Source of the DNA: Planctomycetia bacterium | GTDB taxonomy: Bacteria > Planctomycetota > Planctomycetia > Gemmatales > Gemmataceae | DNA: 64,000 nt | Direction of reading: 5' to 3' | Assembly: GCA_005772955.1 (NCBI GenBank) | Contig: SXID01000019.1 | Location: 16,356-80,355, forward strand | Part shown: positions 18,649 to 28,088 of the stretch, piece after piece | How the letters are laid out: each line of letters starts with the position of its first letter | Position numbering within the stretch: position 1 is the stretch's first letter | The notes under the pieces: generated by a model | Database searches by the model: none | Told to the model about the DNA's origin: nothing | The model's input: only the letters and a program-made list of their open reading frames with translations | Position numbers and translations under genes: made by a program

Positions 18649-20082
18649 ATGGACAGTGCCGCGCCCACACCGCCCAAGCAATCCACACCCACCGTCGTGT
18701 CCGAGGTGGGCCGGGTGACCATCTCCGTGCCCGGTATGTTTGCCGACCCGGCCGACCCGACTGCGAACCGAATCGTTCCCCTTCTCATGGAAATCCCAGG
18801 GGTCACAGCGGTCGAAATTCGCCGCGGCCAGGGGGCGAGTATTGTGCTCGGTTCGAAGACAACGCCGACCCCGGAGCAACTCCGGGCGATTGCCGACAGC
18901 TTCCGAGCCGTCTCGCCCGCGCCGGTCGTACTCGCGCCCGCGCCGGTCGCGCCCGCCGATACCGCGGTTGCCCCCTCGGAGGGCAGGTCGGAACAGCCCG
19001 TGGCCCCCGAATCGGGCGGACTCCGGACCCGCAACAACGCGCTCCTGGGGGTGTTCATCCCGCTGACGTTGCTGCTCGAACAGCAGGACGCCCCGCCGCT
19101 CGTTACGTTCCTGGCGGCCGCCATTTGCTTGATCCCGCTCGCGTCGCTGCTCGAGAAGGCGACCGCGTCACTCGCCGCGGCGTCTGGTACGACGGTCGGC
19201 GCGCTGCTCAACTCCACCCTCGGGAACCTGCCGGGAATCATTATCGGCCTCACTGCACTCCAGAAGGGTTTGGACGTGGTGGTCAAGGGCGCGATCGTCG
19301 GGACGGTGGTCGGCAGCCTGCTGTTGTCGCTGGGGGCGGCCATGTTTCTCGGCGGGTTCCGGCGGGCCATCCCGAAGTTCAACACGCTTTCGGTCGGGGT
19401 GTCCGGGAACCTGCTGGTCCTGGGCGTCGTGGGGCTGTTGGTCCCGCTGTTGTTCAACCTGACCGACAGCGGGTCCAAGACGGAGATCAGCCTGGAGATC
19501 GCTGCCGTGCTTCTGGTCACCTACCTGCTGAGCTTCGTGTTTTCGCTGATCACCCACAAGAGTTACCTGGGCACGGCGATGGAGGGGCACGAAGCAGCGG
19601 TCTCCGCGACGCCGCACTGGGGCGTGCCCAAGGCACTGGTCGTGCTGGCCGCGACCGCCGCCGTGTTGGTGGTCGTGAGCGACATGCTGACCGGTGCCCT
19701 CGCCCCCGCAGCCAAGGAGATCGGCCTGTCGGACGTGTTCGCCGGGATGTTCCTCCTGGCCGCTGCCGCGAACATGCCGGAGATGCTCAAAGTCGTGTCC
19801 TTCGCCCGAAAGGGGAACATGGGACTGGCGTTCAACGTCACGCTTCAGTCCTGTACGCAGATGGTCGTCTTCGTCGCCCCGCTGTTGGTGTTCGTCAGTT
19901 TCTTCACCGGCGGTACGCTGAACCTGGTGTTCGCTCCGTTCGCGGCCGTGGGGCTAGTGCTGACCGTGCTGGCCATCCGCGGGTTGTTGACCGACGGTGA
20001 GACGAACTGGCTGGAAGGCATGTTCCTGATCGCCTTGTACGTGCTGCTCGGGATCGGCGTGTTCAACCTTCCGGTCAAGTGA
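18649..20082 (+). CDS. CaxA-like cation/proton exchanger with N-terminal HMA-like domain
   Basis: 477 residues. The first 95 form an HMA-like domain without CxxC ('RVTISVPGMFADP', 'GVTAVEIRRGQGASIVL'), then comes a Pro/Ala linker. From about 125 on, some 11 membrane spans are arranged as two CAX repeats. Repeat 1 reads 'GALLNSTLGNLPGIIIGLTA', where classic CAX proteins have GNAVE, so the ion-binding Glu is Gly here. Repeat 2 reads 'ANMPEMLKVVSFARKGNMG', keeping its Glu. The 'SCTQMVVFVAPLLV' stretch is typical of the family. Membrane antiporter or a transport-impaired derivative; ion unknown. Its stop overlaps the GTG of a possible longer start of the next gene. Confidence 0.85.
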   Translation: MDSAAPTPPKQSTPTVVSEVGRVTISVPGMFADPADPTANRIVPLLMEIPGVTAVEIRRGQGASIVLGSKTTPTPEQLRAIADSFRAVSPAPVVLAPAPVAPADTAVAPSEGRSEQPVAPESGGLRTRNNALLGVFIPLTLLLEQQDAPPLVTFLAAAICLIPLASLLEKATASLAAASGTTVGALLNSTLGNLPGIIIGLTALQKGLDVVVKGAIVGTVVGSLLLSLGAAMFLGGFRRAIPKFNTLSVGVSGNLLVLGVVGLLVPLLFNLTDSGSKTEISLEIAAVLLVTYLLSFVFSLITHKSYLGTAMEGHEAAVSATPHWGVPKALVVLAATAAVLVVVSDMLTGALAPAAKEIGLSDVFAGMFLLAAAANMPEMLKVVSFARKGNMGLAFNVTLQSCTQMVVFVAPLLVFVSFFTGGTLNLVFAPFAAVGLVLTVLAIRGLLTDGETNWLEGMFLIALYVLLGIGVFNLPVK

Positions 20083-20102
20083 CCACATACGAGGACGACC
20101 CA

Positions 20103-20939
20103 ATGGTACGGCCCGCCCCCGATTGTTGCCCGCGACCCGGTCCGCGAATCACCTGCCGGCCCGGTGAGATCGTGATCGACCATCCAGAACTGTTCTCGGA
20201 GGGGGCAGAGGAGCTGTGCCTGAAATTTCTCAACCGCGCCCTTCACGTGCCGGACGTGGCCGCGGTCGAGGTGGACCGACTCGGCCGCGCCACCATCTTC
20301 CTGAACCCCGACGTGGACCGCCCCACCGACGCCCTCAAGGCCGTCGCCGCCAGTCTCCGGGCGCCGGAGCCGTTCATTGAGAACCGCGCGATCGGGCGTT
20401 TCCGTTTCCCCGTGGGCGAGCGGTTCATCGCCGCCCGCCGTTCGGACTGGCTTAAGGATATTTCCCCCGAGTTGGGTTCGGAGGTACTCGGACTGGCGAC
20501 CGATGGGCATTCGACCGCGCCGGCTCCGAGCCGGGGTCAGATCGTTCGCGGTGCGTACGGGGTACTGGCCGTTGGGTCGCTCGGGATGGCCTGGGTCGGG
20601 CTTGTCACACCGGGCATCCCGATCGTGCCGTTCGTCCTCCTATCGAGTTTTTGCGCGATCCGTTCGTCCCCCGCGTTGCACGCCCGGATCAAGCGGTCGA
20701 AGGTCTTCGGCCGGATGCTTTTGGACTGGGAACAGCACCGGGCGATCAGCCGGCGGGTGAAGCGGTTCGCCATCTTCTCGACCCTGGTGGTTACGACCAT
20801 GACCATGATCGTCGTGTCGGGTAACCCGCTACTGCTCGCGCTGAGCGCGGTTTTTGGCGTGATGGGGCTGACTATCGTGCTGTTGTTCCCGACGGTCGAT
20901 CCCGGCGCTCGGACCCGGCGGACCTTGGTGTCACCGTGA
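20103..20939 (+). CDS. HMA-like domain fused to a DUF454 (YbaN-like) membrane domain
   Basis: 278 residues from the ATG at 20103, preceded by GAGGACGACCCA. A GTG at 20079 overlapping the previous stop is an alternative. About residues 15-90 form an HMA-like domain ('RITCRPGEIVIDHPELFSEG', 'VAAVEVDRLGRATIFL'). About 145-265 is DUF454-like: 'GLVTPGIPIVPFVLLSSFCA' then 'IRSSPALHARIKRSKVFGRM', with two more C-terminal spans. DUF454 proteins are small inner-membrane proteins of unknown function. The fusion to an HMA-like domain ties it to the rest of the cluster. Confidence 0.8.
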   Translation: MVRPAPDCCPRPGPRITCRPGEIVIDHPELFSEGAEELCLKFLNRALHVPDVAAVEVDRLGRATIFLNPDVDRPTDALKAVAASLRAPEPFIENRAIGRFRFPVGERFIAARRSDWLKDISPELGSEVLGLATDGHSTAPAPSRGQIVRGAYGVLAVGSLGMAWVGLVTPGIPIVPFVLLSSFCAIRSSPALHARIKRSKVFGRMLLDWEQHRAISRRVKRFAIFSTLVVTTMTMIVVSGNPLLLALSAVFGVMGLTIVLLFPTVDPGARTRRTLVSP

Positions 20940-21083
20940 GCCATTAATCGAGGAGCGAACGCGCCTGCAGAGTTGGCTTGGGTTCTTCTTCCGTAACGGG
21001 CGCTCGATTCTCCCCGCGCCGGTCGCTGACGTATTCTGGGCTGATGTACCGGTCATGCCGGGTTCAAACGAGAGGCCAATCAC

Positions 21084-22205
21084 ATGGGCCAAAAGTCGTC
21101 GATTCGCTACTACGCCGGGGAATTCTTGACGCGCGCCAAGAATTTCATTCGTCACCCGATCACCCAAATCGTGATCGGGGTGTGCATCGGCATGAGCGCG
21201 ATCGCGGAGATCGTCCAGAGCATCGAGGAAAATCGGCATTACCTGGGGGGGCACCACGGCCTGCTCATCTTCGGTATCGGGCAGATCTTTGTCGCCCTCG
21301 GCGACCTTCGCGAGGCTCTGCAACAAAGCGCCGAAGCGCTGGAGAAATCGCACCTCCTCGAAGAGGTGGCACGGATCGAGGAAAAGGTCGTTGCTGAAGC
21401 GATGCAGATCGAGCAAAAAGTCATTGAACTCGGTCAGACGATCTTCACGGATGAGACCGCGGCGAACAGCGGGGTGCCCCAAGCGGGCGAAACGGTGGAT
21501 TCGGTCGCGGTCGCCAGTTCGGTTGTGGCGTTGGTTTCGACCGGAACGGCGGGTTCGGCCGAGGCGGTCGTCAAGACCGTGGCGGAGGAACCCCAACCGG
21601 TAACCGAGGAGGTGCCCCCGCCGCTCTACTCCATGTTGGAGGAGGAACCGGTTGCAGTCCAGGTGCCGGTAGAGGTGGCTCTCGTGGCGGTCGCCAGTTC
21701 GGTTGTGGCGTTGGTTTCGACCGGAACGGCGGGTTCGGCCGAGGCGGTCGTCAAGACCGTGGCGGAGGAACCCCAACCGGTGGCCGAGGAGGTGCCCCCG
21801 CCCATCTACTCCATGTTGGAGGAGGAACCCGTTGCAGTCCAGGTGCCGGTAGAGGTGGCTCCCGCCGCACCGGTCGTGTTGGAACCGCTCTCGCTTCCGT
21901 CTGCGGCCGAGGTGCCGTCTTTCGCGCCCGCAGAGTACGATCGGGTGCCGGGCCCACGGCCCGTCGCGATCCAACCGGGGCGAGTGGTGCTGAATTTTCC
22001 GGGGCTGTTCGCCGAAGGGCCGAACGGCTCAGAAGCGCTGGTGCAGCGGTTGCTTGCGGTGCCCGGTGTGGAGCGGGTTGAGAGCGGCGGGGATGCGGTC
22101 ACGATGTACCTGGTCGGCGGCGCGACCCCGGGACCGGGGCTGTTGAAGGCGACCGCAGCCGCACTGCGCGAGGTCCGAACGGGAGCCCTGGTCCTCCCGA
22201 ATTAG
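21084..22205 (+). CDS. 'GGHHGLL' membrane protein with C-terminal HMA-like domain and internal duplication
   Basis: 373 residues; GAGAGG ribosome site and the start context CAATCACATG shared with its paralogue at 22410. The N-terminal module (about 15-75) has two hydrophobic helices: 'VIGVCIGMSAIAEIVQSIEE' and 'YLGGHHGLLIFGIGQIFVAL'. A predicted coiled coil (about 75-115) follows. Then come two near-identical 58-residue Val/Glu/Pro-rich units encoded by a 174-bp direct repeat. The C-terminal HMA-like domain (about 290-365) reads 'GRVVLNFPGLFAEGPNG' and 'LAVPGVERVESGGDAVTMYL'. Not a family I know. The architecture suggests a membrane anchor, a flexible linker and an HMA-like head. Confidence 0.8.
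   Translation: MGQKSSIRYYAGEFLTRAKNFIRHPITQIVIGVCIGMSAIAEIVQSIEENRHYLGGHHGLLIFGIGQIFVALGDLREALQQSAEALEKSHLLEEVARIEEKVVAEAMQIEQKVIELGQTIFTDETAANSGVPQAGETVDSVAVASSVVALVSTGTAGSAEAVVKTVAEEPQPVTEEVPPPLYSMLEEEPVAVQVPVEVALVAVASSVVALVSTGTAGSAEAVVKTVAEEPQPVAEEVPPPIYSMLEEEPVAVQVPVEVAPAAPVVLEPLSLPSAAEVPSFAPAEYDRVPGPRPVAIQPGRVVLNFPGLFAEGPNGSEALVQRLLAVPGVERVESGGDAVTMYLVGGATPGPGLLKATAAALREVRTGALVLPN
21507..21860 (+). repeat. Tandem direct repeat inside a coding region, 2 x about 174-180 bp
   Basis: Bases 21507-21680 recur at 21687-21860 with only a few changes, at a 180-bp period that keeps frame. The protein gains a second copy of a Val/Glu-rich linker. The near identity points to a recent duplication. 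Confidence 0.95.
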
Positions 22206-22217
22206 TGTGGTACCGGG

Positions 22218-22290
22218 AACTGTGTCGCGTTGGCCCCGGGTGCAACAGCGCCAGACGACGCGGACCCTCCAGGGTCGACGCGACACAGTT
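22218..22290. other. Long-range hairpin with nested small hairpin
   Basis: A perfect 13-bp inverted repeat (22218-22230 with 22278-22290) encloses a second perfect hairpin (22263-22268 with 22271-22276). It lies between the two GGHHGLL paralogues. Could be a terminator or mRNA processing structure; there is no long T run. Confidence 0.55.
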
Positions 22291-22409
22291 TCTGAAGCCG
22301 CTCGAGTGTTGAAGGTGCTGGGTTTCGCAAACCGCTCCCAACCTCTCCCCGAAACAAAGGGATGGGCTTCAAGACAACGTCCAAATTGGGCACGATCGGT
22401 GTCAATCAC

Positions 22410-23093
22410 ATGAACCAGAACTCACCACCGAGCCGCTCCGGCGCGATCATCCGGTTCTTTACGCGGGCGAAGACCTTCTTCGAGTCCCCGGCCTGCAAGG
22501 TCGGGATCGGGCTGTGTCTTGTCCTCACCGCTGTTGCCGAGATTGTGGACGCGATCGTCGAAGACGCGCACAAACTTGGGGGCCATCACGGCCTTCTTGT
22601 CTTTGGAGTCGGCCAAATTGGCACCCACGGGGGCACCTTCATCAAAGGGGCCAAGAATAGTTACCTCGGGTGGAAGGAGAGGCGGCGCGCCGCGGAAGAG
22701 GCGAAGAACAACCCTCCCGCCGGGGGGATGGGTCAGAGCGAAGTCCCGGCCGTTGCGTCGGAGCCGCGACCTGCGGACGACATGGTTCCGCAACGCGTGC
22801 TCCGGTCGGTGACCCTCCGACCGGGGCGTGTCGTGCTGAGCATCCCCGGGCTACTGTCCGGGGGGAACGCGTCTTGGTCTGTGCTGGTGCAGCGGTTGCT
22901 GGCGGTGCCCGGTGTGGAGCGGGTTGAGACCGGTGGGGACGCGGTCACGATGCACCTGGTCGGCGGCGCGACCCCGGGACCGGGGCTGTTGAAGGCGACC
23001 GCCGCCGCGATTCGTGCGGACCGTTTGAAGCCGGTCAGTTGGTCTCCATCGCCCAGTGGGTCGCCCGTTGGATCAACTCTGCGAGCGTCGTGA
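22410..23093 (+). CDS. 'GGHHGLL' membrane protein with C-terminal HMA-like domain (paralogue 2)
   Basis: 227 residues. ATG 22410 is chosen because alignment with the paralogue starts there; ATG 22362 is possible. The N-terminal module reads 'IGLCLVLTAVAEIVDAIVED' and 'LGGHHGLLVFGVGQIG'. A short basic/polar linker replaces the duplicated region of the paralogue. The HMA-like domain ('GRVVLSIPGLLSGG', 'LAVPGVERVETGGDAVTMHL') is almost identical to the first copy, also at DNA level, pointing to recent duplication or gene conversion. The last 19 codons run into the oppositely oriented response-regulator gene, giving a 59-bp tail-to-tail overlap. Confidence 0.8.
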   Translation: MNQNSPPSRSGAIIRFFTRAKTFFESPACKVGIGLCLVLTAVAEIVDAIVEDAHKLGGHHGLLVFGVGQIGTHGGTFIKGAKNSYLGWKERRRAAEEAKNNPPAGGMGQSEVPAVASEPRPADDMVPQRVLRSVTLRPGRVVLSIPGLLSGGNASWSVLVQRLLAVPGVERVETGGDAVTMHLVGGATPGPGLLKATAAAIRADRLKPVSWSPSPSGSPVGSTLRAS

Positions 23094-23709
23094 CCCCCAA
23101 CTTCTCCTTGATCCGCAGTCGGTGCGTCTCGACCGTCTTGCCGCTGATGTGCATCTGCTCGGCGATCTGCTGGGTACTCAATCCCCGTCCGAGCAGAGTG
23201 AACGCTTCCAGTTCGCGGTCGGTGAGTGACGCGACCGCGCCCCCCCCCGCTGCCTTTGCGTTCTCGCCTACCAGCCGGGTGAGGAACTGTGAGGTCAGGT
23301 CCGCACTCACGTACACCTGACCGGACAGCACGGTGCGCAACGCCGCTATCAGGTGGCTGGTGGCGTGCCGCTTGTTCACGTAGCCCATGGCACCGGCGCG
23401 GAGAGCCCGCTCGGCGTATAAGCTCTCCGCGTGCATCGACCAAACGAGCATCCGTGCGGTTCCGTCTCGGGCGCGGATCCGCTTGACGAGTTCGATTCCG
23501 TTGCCGGCTTTCAGCGAGATGTCGATCAGGATCACGTCCGGGACGGCCGCCGGCAATCGGGTCAGGGCTTCGGTCACGTCTTCCGCTTCGCCGCAGACGA
23601 TCATGTCCGGTTCGGCACAGATTTTCAGAGCCAGCCCTTCGCGGACGATCGGGTGATCATCCACGATAAACACCCGCGACCGGTAGGGTTTGTAATTCGC
23701 GTCACTCAC
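23035..23709 (-). CDS. NarL/FixJ-type response regulator
   Basis: 224 residues, GTG start with GAGG upstream. The receiver domain (about 11-125) has the acidic pocket 'VDDHP', phospho-acceptor Asp63 ('VILIDISLK') and 'VWSM'/'GYVNK' in the positions of the conserved Thr/Ser and Lys. The LuxR-type helix-turn-helix (about 158-220) reads 'LTDRELEAFTLLGRGLSTQQ' then 'IAEQMHISGKTVETHRLRIK'. Its start overlaps the kinase stop by 8 bases, so the pair is one operon. It faces the end of the HMA-like cluster, which makes that cluster a candidate target. Confidence 0.95.
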   Translation of the reverse strand: MSDANYKPYRSRVFIVDDHPIVREGLALKICAEPDMIVCGEAEDVTEALTRLPAAVPDVILIDISLKAGNGIELVKRIRARDGTARMLVWSMHAESLYAERALRAGAMGYVNKRHATSHLIAALRTVLSGQVYVSADLTSQFLTRLVGENAKAAGGGAVASLTDRELEAFTLLGRGLSTQQIAEQMHISGKTVETHRLRIKEKLGVTTLAELIQRATHWAMETN

Positions 23710-25453
23710 GACCGGTCCTCTTTGGGATGGTACACACCACTGCGGTACCGCCGCTGGCCGTGGGCAGAAACTGCACGCCCCCGCCGACCAACCTGGCGCG
23801 GTGCTGCATGATCCGCAACCCCAGCCCGGTGCAGCTCGCGGGGTCGGTTGGGAGTCCGCGCCCGTTGTCGCGGACGGTCAGGGTGACTTGGTTTCCGTGA
23901 TCTTGGAGGATTATCTCGATAACTGACGCGTCCGAATGGCGAAGTGCGTTCCCGAACGCTTCCTGGGCGATTCGGAAAAGCTGGGTCGCGGCCGTCGGAT
24001 CTGTGATGCCCCCTCCGCCCACGCACTGAAAAGAAGACGCGACACCGGACCGTGTGGCGGTGCGGGCGACCAGATCCTCCAGGGCCGACCGCAACCCCTC
24101 GGGATCCAGTTCGACGGGGACAAGCCCGCGGGACAGTGCACGAATGTTCTCCCGAACCCGTTCCAGTCCGGCAGTGATGGTGGCCGCCAGCGCAGCCTCG
24201 GCGGGCGCGGAGGGGCGCAACCGCTTCACCAAGGTATCCGCCATCAGGGCCAGCCCGGTCAGCTCCTGGCCGACACCGTCGTGCAACTCCTGGCCGATCC
24301 GCAGTTGTTCCCCGTCCACAGCCTGGCTCACTCGCCGTTCGAGTTCCCGGCTCCGTGTCAGGTCGCGCAAGATGGTCGACAGGTAGAGCAGCTCCCCTGA
24401 CCGGTCGCGGTGTGCGATGATCGTTTGGGAGGTGGGAACCTCTCGCCCGTCGGCGGTTTGGATCGCCGTTTCACCGGACCAGAACCCGTCGCGAAGGGCC
24501 GTCGGGAGACCTACGGCGGCGACTGCCCCCGCGGCCCAGGTGGGGTGCAGTTGGGTGAGAGTCCAGAGATCGAACGCGGCGGGATCGGTTGCGCCGACGA
24601 GCCGTGCGAGGGCGCGGTTCATGAAAACAATTTTCCCGTTCGGGGCGGCGGTGGCGACGTAGTCCGGGGTCGCCTCAAGTATCGCCGCTTGACGGATCGT
24701 CACCTCTTCGGCCCGTTTCCGATTGGTGATGTCCTGAACCAGTCCGATTTCCCGGCTGCGCCGTCCATCCGTCCCGCGTTCGATCACCCGGGCCACATGG
24801 TACAGCCACACCCAACCCCGTGCGGGATGCTGGTACCGGTACTCGAGCAACGCCCGGTCGGTTCGCCCATCGGCCAACTGGCGGTCCAACTCGGTGACCC
24901 ACCCGGCATCGTCCGGGTGGAGGCGGATGAGCCAGTTTTCGAACGCCCCGTCAGTCTCCGTCGGCCCCAGCCCAACGAGGTCTTGAGCGCGCGTGTCCAG
25001 GGTGATCGAGTTTCCACCGTTGGCCTCGACCCGGTTGTACATACCCATGGATGCGGCATCGACGGCGAGGACCAACCGCGCCTCGCTCGCCCTAAGCGCG
25101 TCCTCGATTTGCTTCCGTTCGGTGATGTCCACGGCCGACGCGACGAGGTGGGTCACCGCCCCGCGGTCGTTTAACAACGGGGCCACCATCAGGTGGATTG
25201 TCGCGAACTGAGTTGCATGGACCCGAGCGACGATGTCCACCCGGGCCACTTCACCGCGACTGGCCCGCGCGACCACTTCCCAGGCGAGGCTCTGGACCGC
25301 GGGGGCGTAGTTGAACCAGTAGTATTCCCACAGCTTGCGCCCGAACACGTCGGCCAGGAGGGGCGCGCGGTTCGCTTCGGTCAGGGTGCCGTCCGGGGTG
25401 AGGACGCCGACGAAGGCGAACAGGCTGTCCAGCACGCGGCGGCCGAATTGCAT
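23702..25453 (-). CDS. Cytoplasmic PAS-domain sensor histidine kinase (HisKA_3 type)
   Basis: 583 residues. Three PAS-like domains lie at about 5-112, 122-248 and 252-368, with PAC tails 'VDITERKQIED' and 'QDITNRKRAEE'. The dimerisation/phosphorylation domain has His391 in 'QELHDGVGQELTGL', typical of NarX/DegS-like kinases. The C-terminal ATPase domain has 'VRDNGRGLP' and 'GLGLRIMQHRARLVGG'. No membrane segment, so the signal is sensed in the cytoplasm. Co-transcribed with the response regulator downstream. Confidence 0.93.
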   Translation of the reverse strand: MQFGRRVLDSLFAFVGVLTPDGTLTEANRAPLLADVFGRKLWEYYWFNYAPAVQSLAWEVVARASRGEVARVDIVARVHATQFATIHLMVAPLLNDRGAVTHLVASAVDITERKQIEDALRASEARLVLAVDAASMGMYNRVEANGGNSITLDTRAQDLVGLGPTETDGAFENWLIRLHPDDAGWVTELDRQLADGRTDRALLEYRYQHPARGWVWLYHVARVIERGTDGRRSREIGLVQDITNRKRAEEVTIRQAAILEATPDYVATAAPNGKIVFMNRALARLVGATDPAAFDLWTLTQLHPTWAAGAVAAVGLPTALRDGFWSGETAIQTADGREVPTSQTIIAHRDRSGELLYLSTILRDLTRSRELERRVSQAVDGEQLRIGQELHDGVGQELTGLALMADTLVKRLRPSAPAEAALAATITAGLERVRENIRALSRGLVPVELDPEGLRSALEDLVARTATRSGVASSFQCVGGGGITDPTAATQLFRIAQEAFGNALRHSDASVIEIILQDHGNQVTLTVRDNGRGLPTDPASCTGLGLRIMQHRARLVGGGVQFLPTASGGTAVVCTIPKRTGRE

Positions 25454-25627
25454 GGAGTCACCGGGCGTTGGTGATGACCTACTTGCGCCGAACGTGTCTC
25501 GCGGGGCCGGGCCGGTTCACCGCGACGGGCGACACGTTCGTTGCCGTACTCGAAGGGAAAGGCCCACGCTACCGATCGTTCAGCAGTCGGAAACACTTTA
25601 CCGTCTCGCAGACGGTCGGTTACGGGC

Positions 25628-26755
<1,128 letters not shown>

Positions 26756-26825
26756 CGGTAGCCTCCAAGAAATGAGACCTGCGGGAGAGATCAGGCACAG
26801 AACCGGTTGGCGTGAGGAACGTAGC

Positions 26826-27248
26826 TCAGTCGATCAGGTCGAAGTCGAACGTGTTGTCCTTCTCGGCGATTACCTCGGCGGTAAGCCCGGATTTCTCCGG
26901 GTCGGAGTACTTGGGTGGGGTGACCAATTTCCCGCGCTTGTAGTTGATGTCGTCGGCCGCCAGGCGCGGCCCCTCAGGCTCCGCTTCGTACCGGACAGTC
27001 ACGCGGTACTTCCCCGGCCGGGCTCCGTCGTTGGCCTGGAACGTGGTGAGTTGGTAGCGCCCGGAACTGTCGGCGGTCCCCGTTGAGGCGCGTATTCCGG
27101 GGTCTTCCGAGGAGAATGACACGTAGGCGCCGGGCAGCGGCTTGCCGTTGTAGCGGACGGTCCCGGACACAGTCACGAACCCGCGCCCGCCGCCGCAACC
27201 GCAGAGAAGGAGCAGGCACACGATCGGCAGGTAGCGGAGGGAGATCAT
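26826..27248 (-). CDS. Lipoprotein with carboxypeptidase regulatory-like (Ig-like) domain
   Basis: 140 residues from the ATG at 27248 (GAGG upstream); 17 extra codons upstream are discarded. The lipoprotein signal is '[20 protein letters not shown]', with lipobox LCGC and Cys18 as the lipid-modified residue. The mature part has the '[20 protein letters not shown]' and '[12 protein letters not shown]' pattern of the family common beside DUF1559 genes in planctomycetes. Envelope protein, role unknown. Confidence 0.85.
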   Translation of the reverse strand: MISLRYLPIVCLLLLCGCGGGRGFVTVSGTVRYNGKPLPGAYVSFSSEDPGIRASTGTADSSGRYQLTTFQANDGARPGKYRVTVRYEAEPEGPRLAADDINYKRGKLVTPPKYSDPEKSGLTAEVIAEKDNTFDFDLID

Positions 27249-27870
27249 TGTCCGACCTCTCGACGACAGGCAGTCGATCTTGTTGGTACGGCCGGGCAAT
27301 CTCTAGGATCGACTGCGATTAGGGGTGGGTAGTAGCACTGTACAATTCAGCGCCATTGGTGGCCAATGCTCGCTTGGACCCGTTTGAGTGTGCCACACTC
27401 AAACGGCGTGCACAAGGTAGAATGTTGCGGGGACCGCATGGGTGGGACAACCGCGGGAACGGAACGTATGACTCCACTGCCAATCGCGTGGGCGGGAAGG
27501 GGAACGGGTTGACGACGAACTAGCGAACGCCGTTCCTCCGCGTTCTCCGTCGGGCGGATGTCGTGGCCGCGCCTGTTCCACGATCTGCGCGCCGCGTGCC
27601 AAACCGAGTTTGCGAACACATTCCACGCGCACGTCGTTCGCGAATGGATTGGGATCAGGCTGGCCGTGGCGCAGGAACTCTACCTGCAAACGACTGAAGA
27701 CCACGACCAGCAAGCGACGCAGAATCCGGCGCATGGAGTGGCGCGAAATGCGGCTCAGACAGGAGCAAACGTAAAAAGACCGGAGCGGACAAACCCGGAC
27801 GAAGTGCTTGAAGATCAAGCATTCCGTCCGATTCTGTCCGCTCCGGTCTACTCTGGTCTTGACGTTCGGA
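27249..27870. other. Intergenic region before the tRNA, no supported gene
   Basis: Short ORFs on both strands have no recognisable domain. The region contains a perfect palindrome at 27380-27406 (listed separately). Confidence 0.5.
27380..27406. repeat. Perfect 13-bp inverted repeat with a 1-base centre
   Basis: Arms 27380-27392 and 27394-27406 are exact reverse complements (arm sequence CCGTTTGAGTGTG). The near-zero spacer fits a dimeric protein-binding site better than a terminator. No adjacent gene explains it. Confidence 0.7.
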
Positions 27871-27943
27871 TGACCCTACGGGGACTCGAACCCCGGTTTG
27901 AGCCTTGAGAGGGCTCCGTCCTAGGCCACTAGACGATAGGGCC
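27871..27943 (-). tRNA. tRNA-Glu (anticodon CTC)
   Basis: 73 bases that fold as a full cloverleaf. Acceptor stem GGCCCTA/TAGGGTC has one G-U pair. The D arm contains GTCTAGTGGCCTAGGAC, typical of tRNA-Glu. Anticodon stem GAGCC/GGCTC has the loop CTCTCAA, and the T arm is CGGGG-TTCGAGT-CCCCG. The CCA end is not encoded. Confidence 0.96.
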
Positions 27944-28088
27944 GAATTCCAATGGATTTGTAAGCGGGCGAACGCGAAATGTCAAGTACCGCGAAGAACT
28001 GACCGAGTCTGGAGCAGTTCGTTCCCGTTCGGAGCGCAGTCTGGTAAGGTAATAGAGAGCGTCAGCATCGCGGCGACCGGGAGCGGCC

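Noticed and set aside
18330..20000. 556-codon plus-strand ORF over the CAX-like gene
   Set aside because: Another frame of the exchanger gene; Arg/Gly/Pro-rich with no membrane helices.
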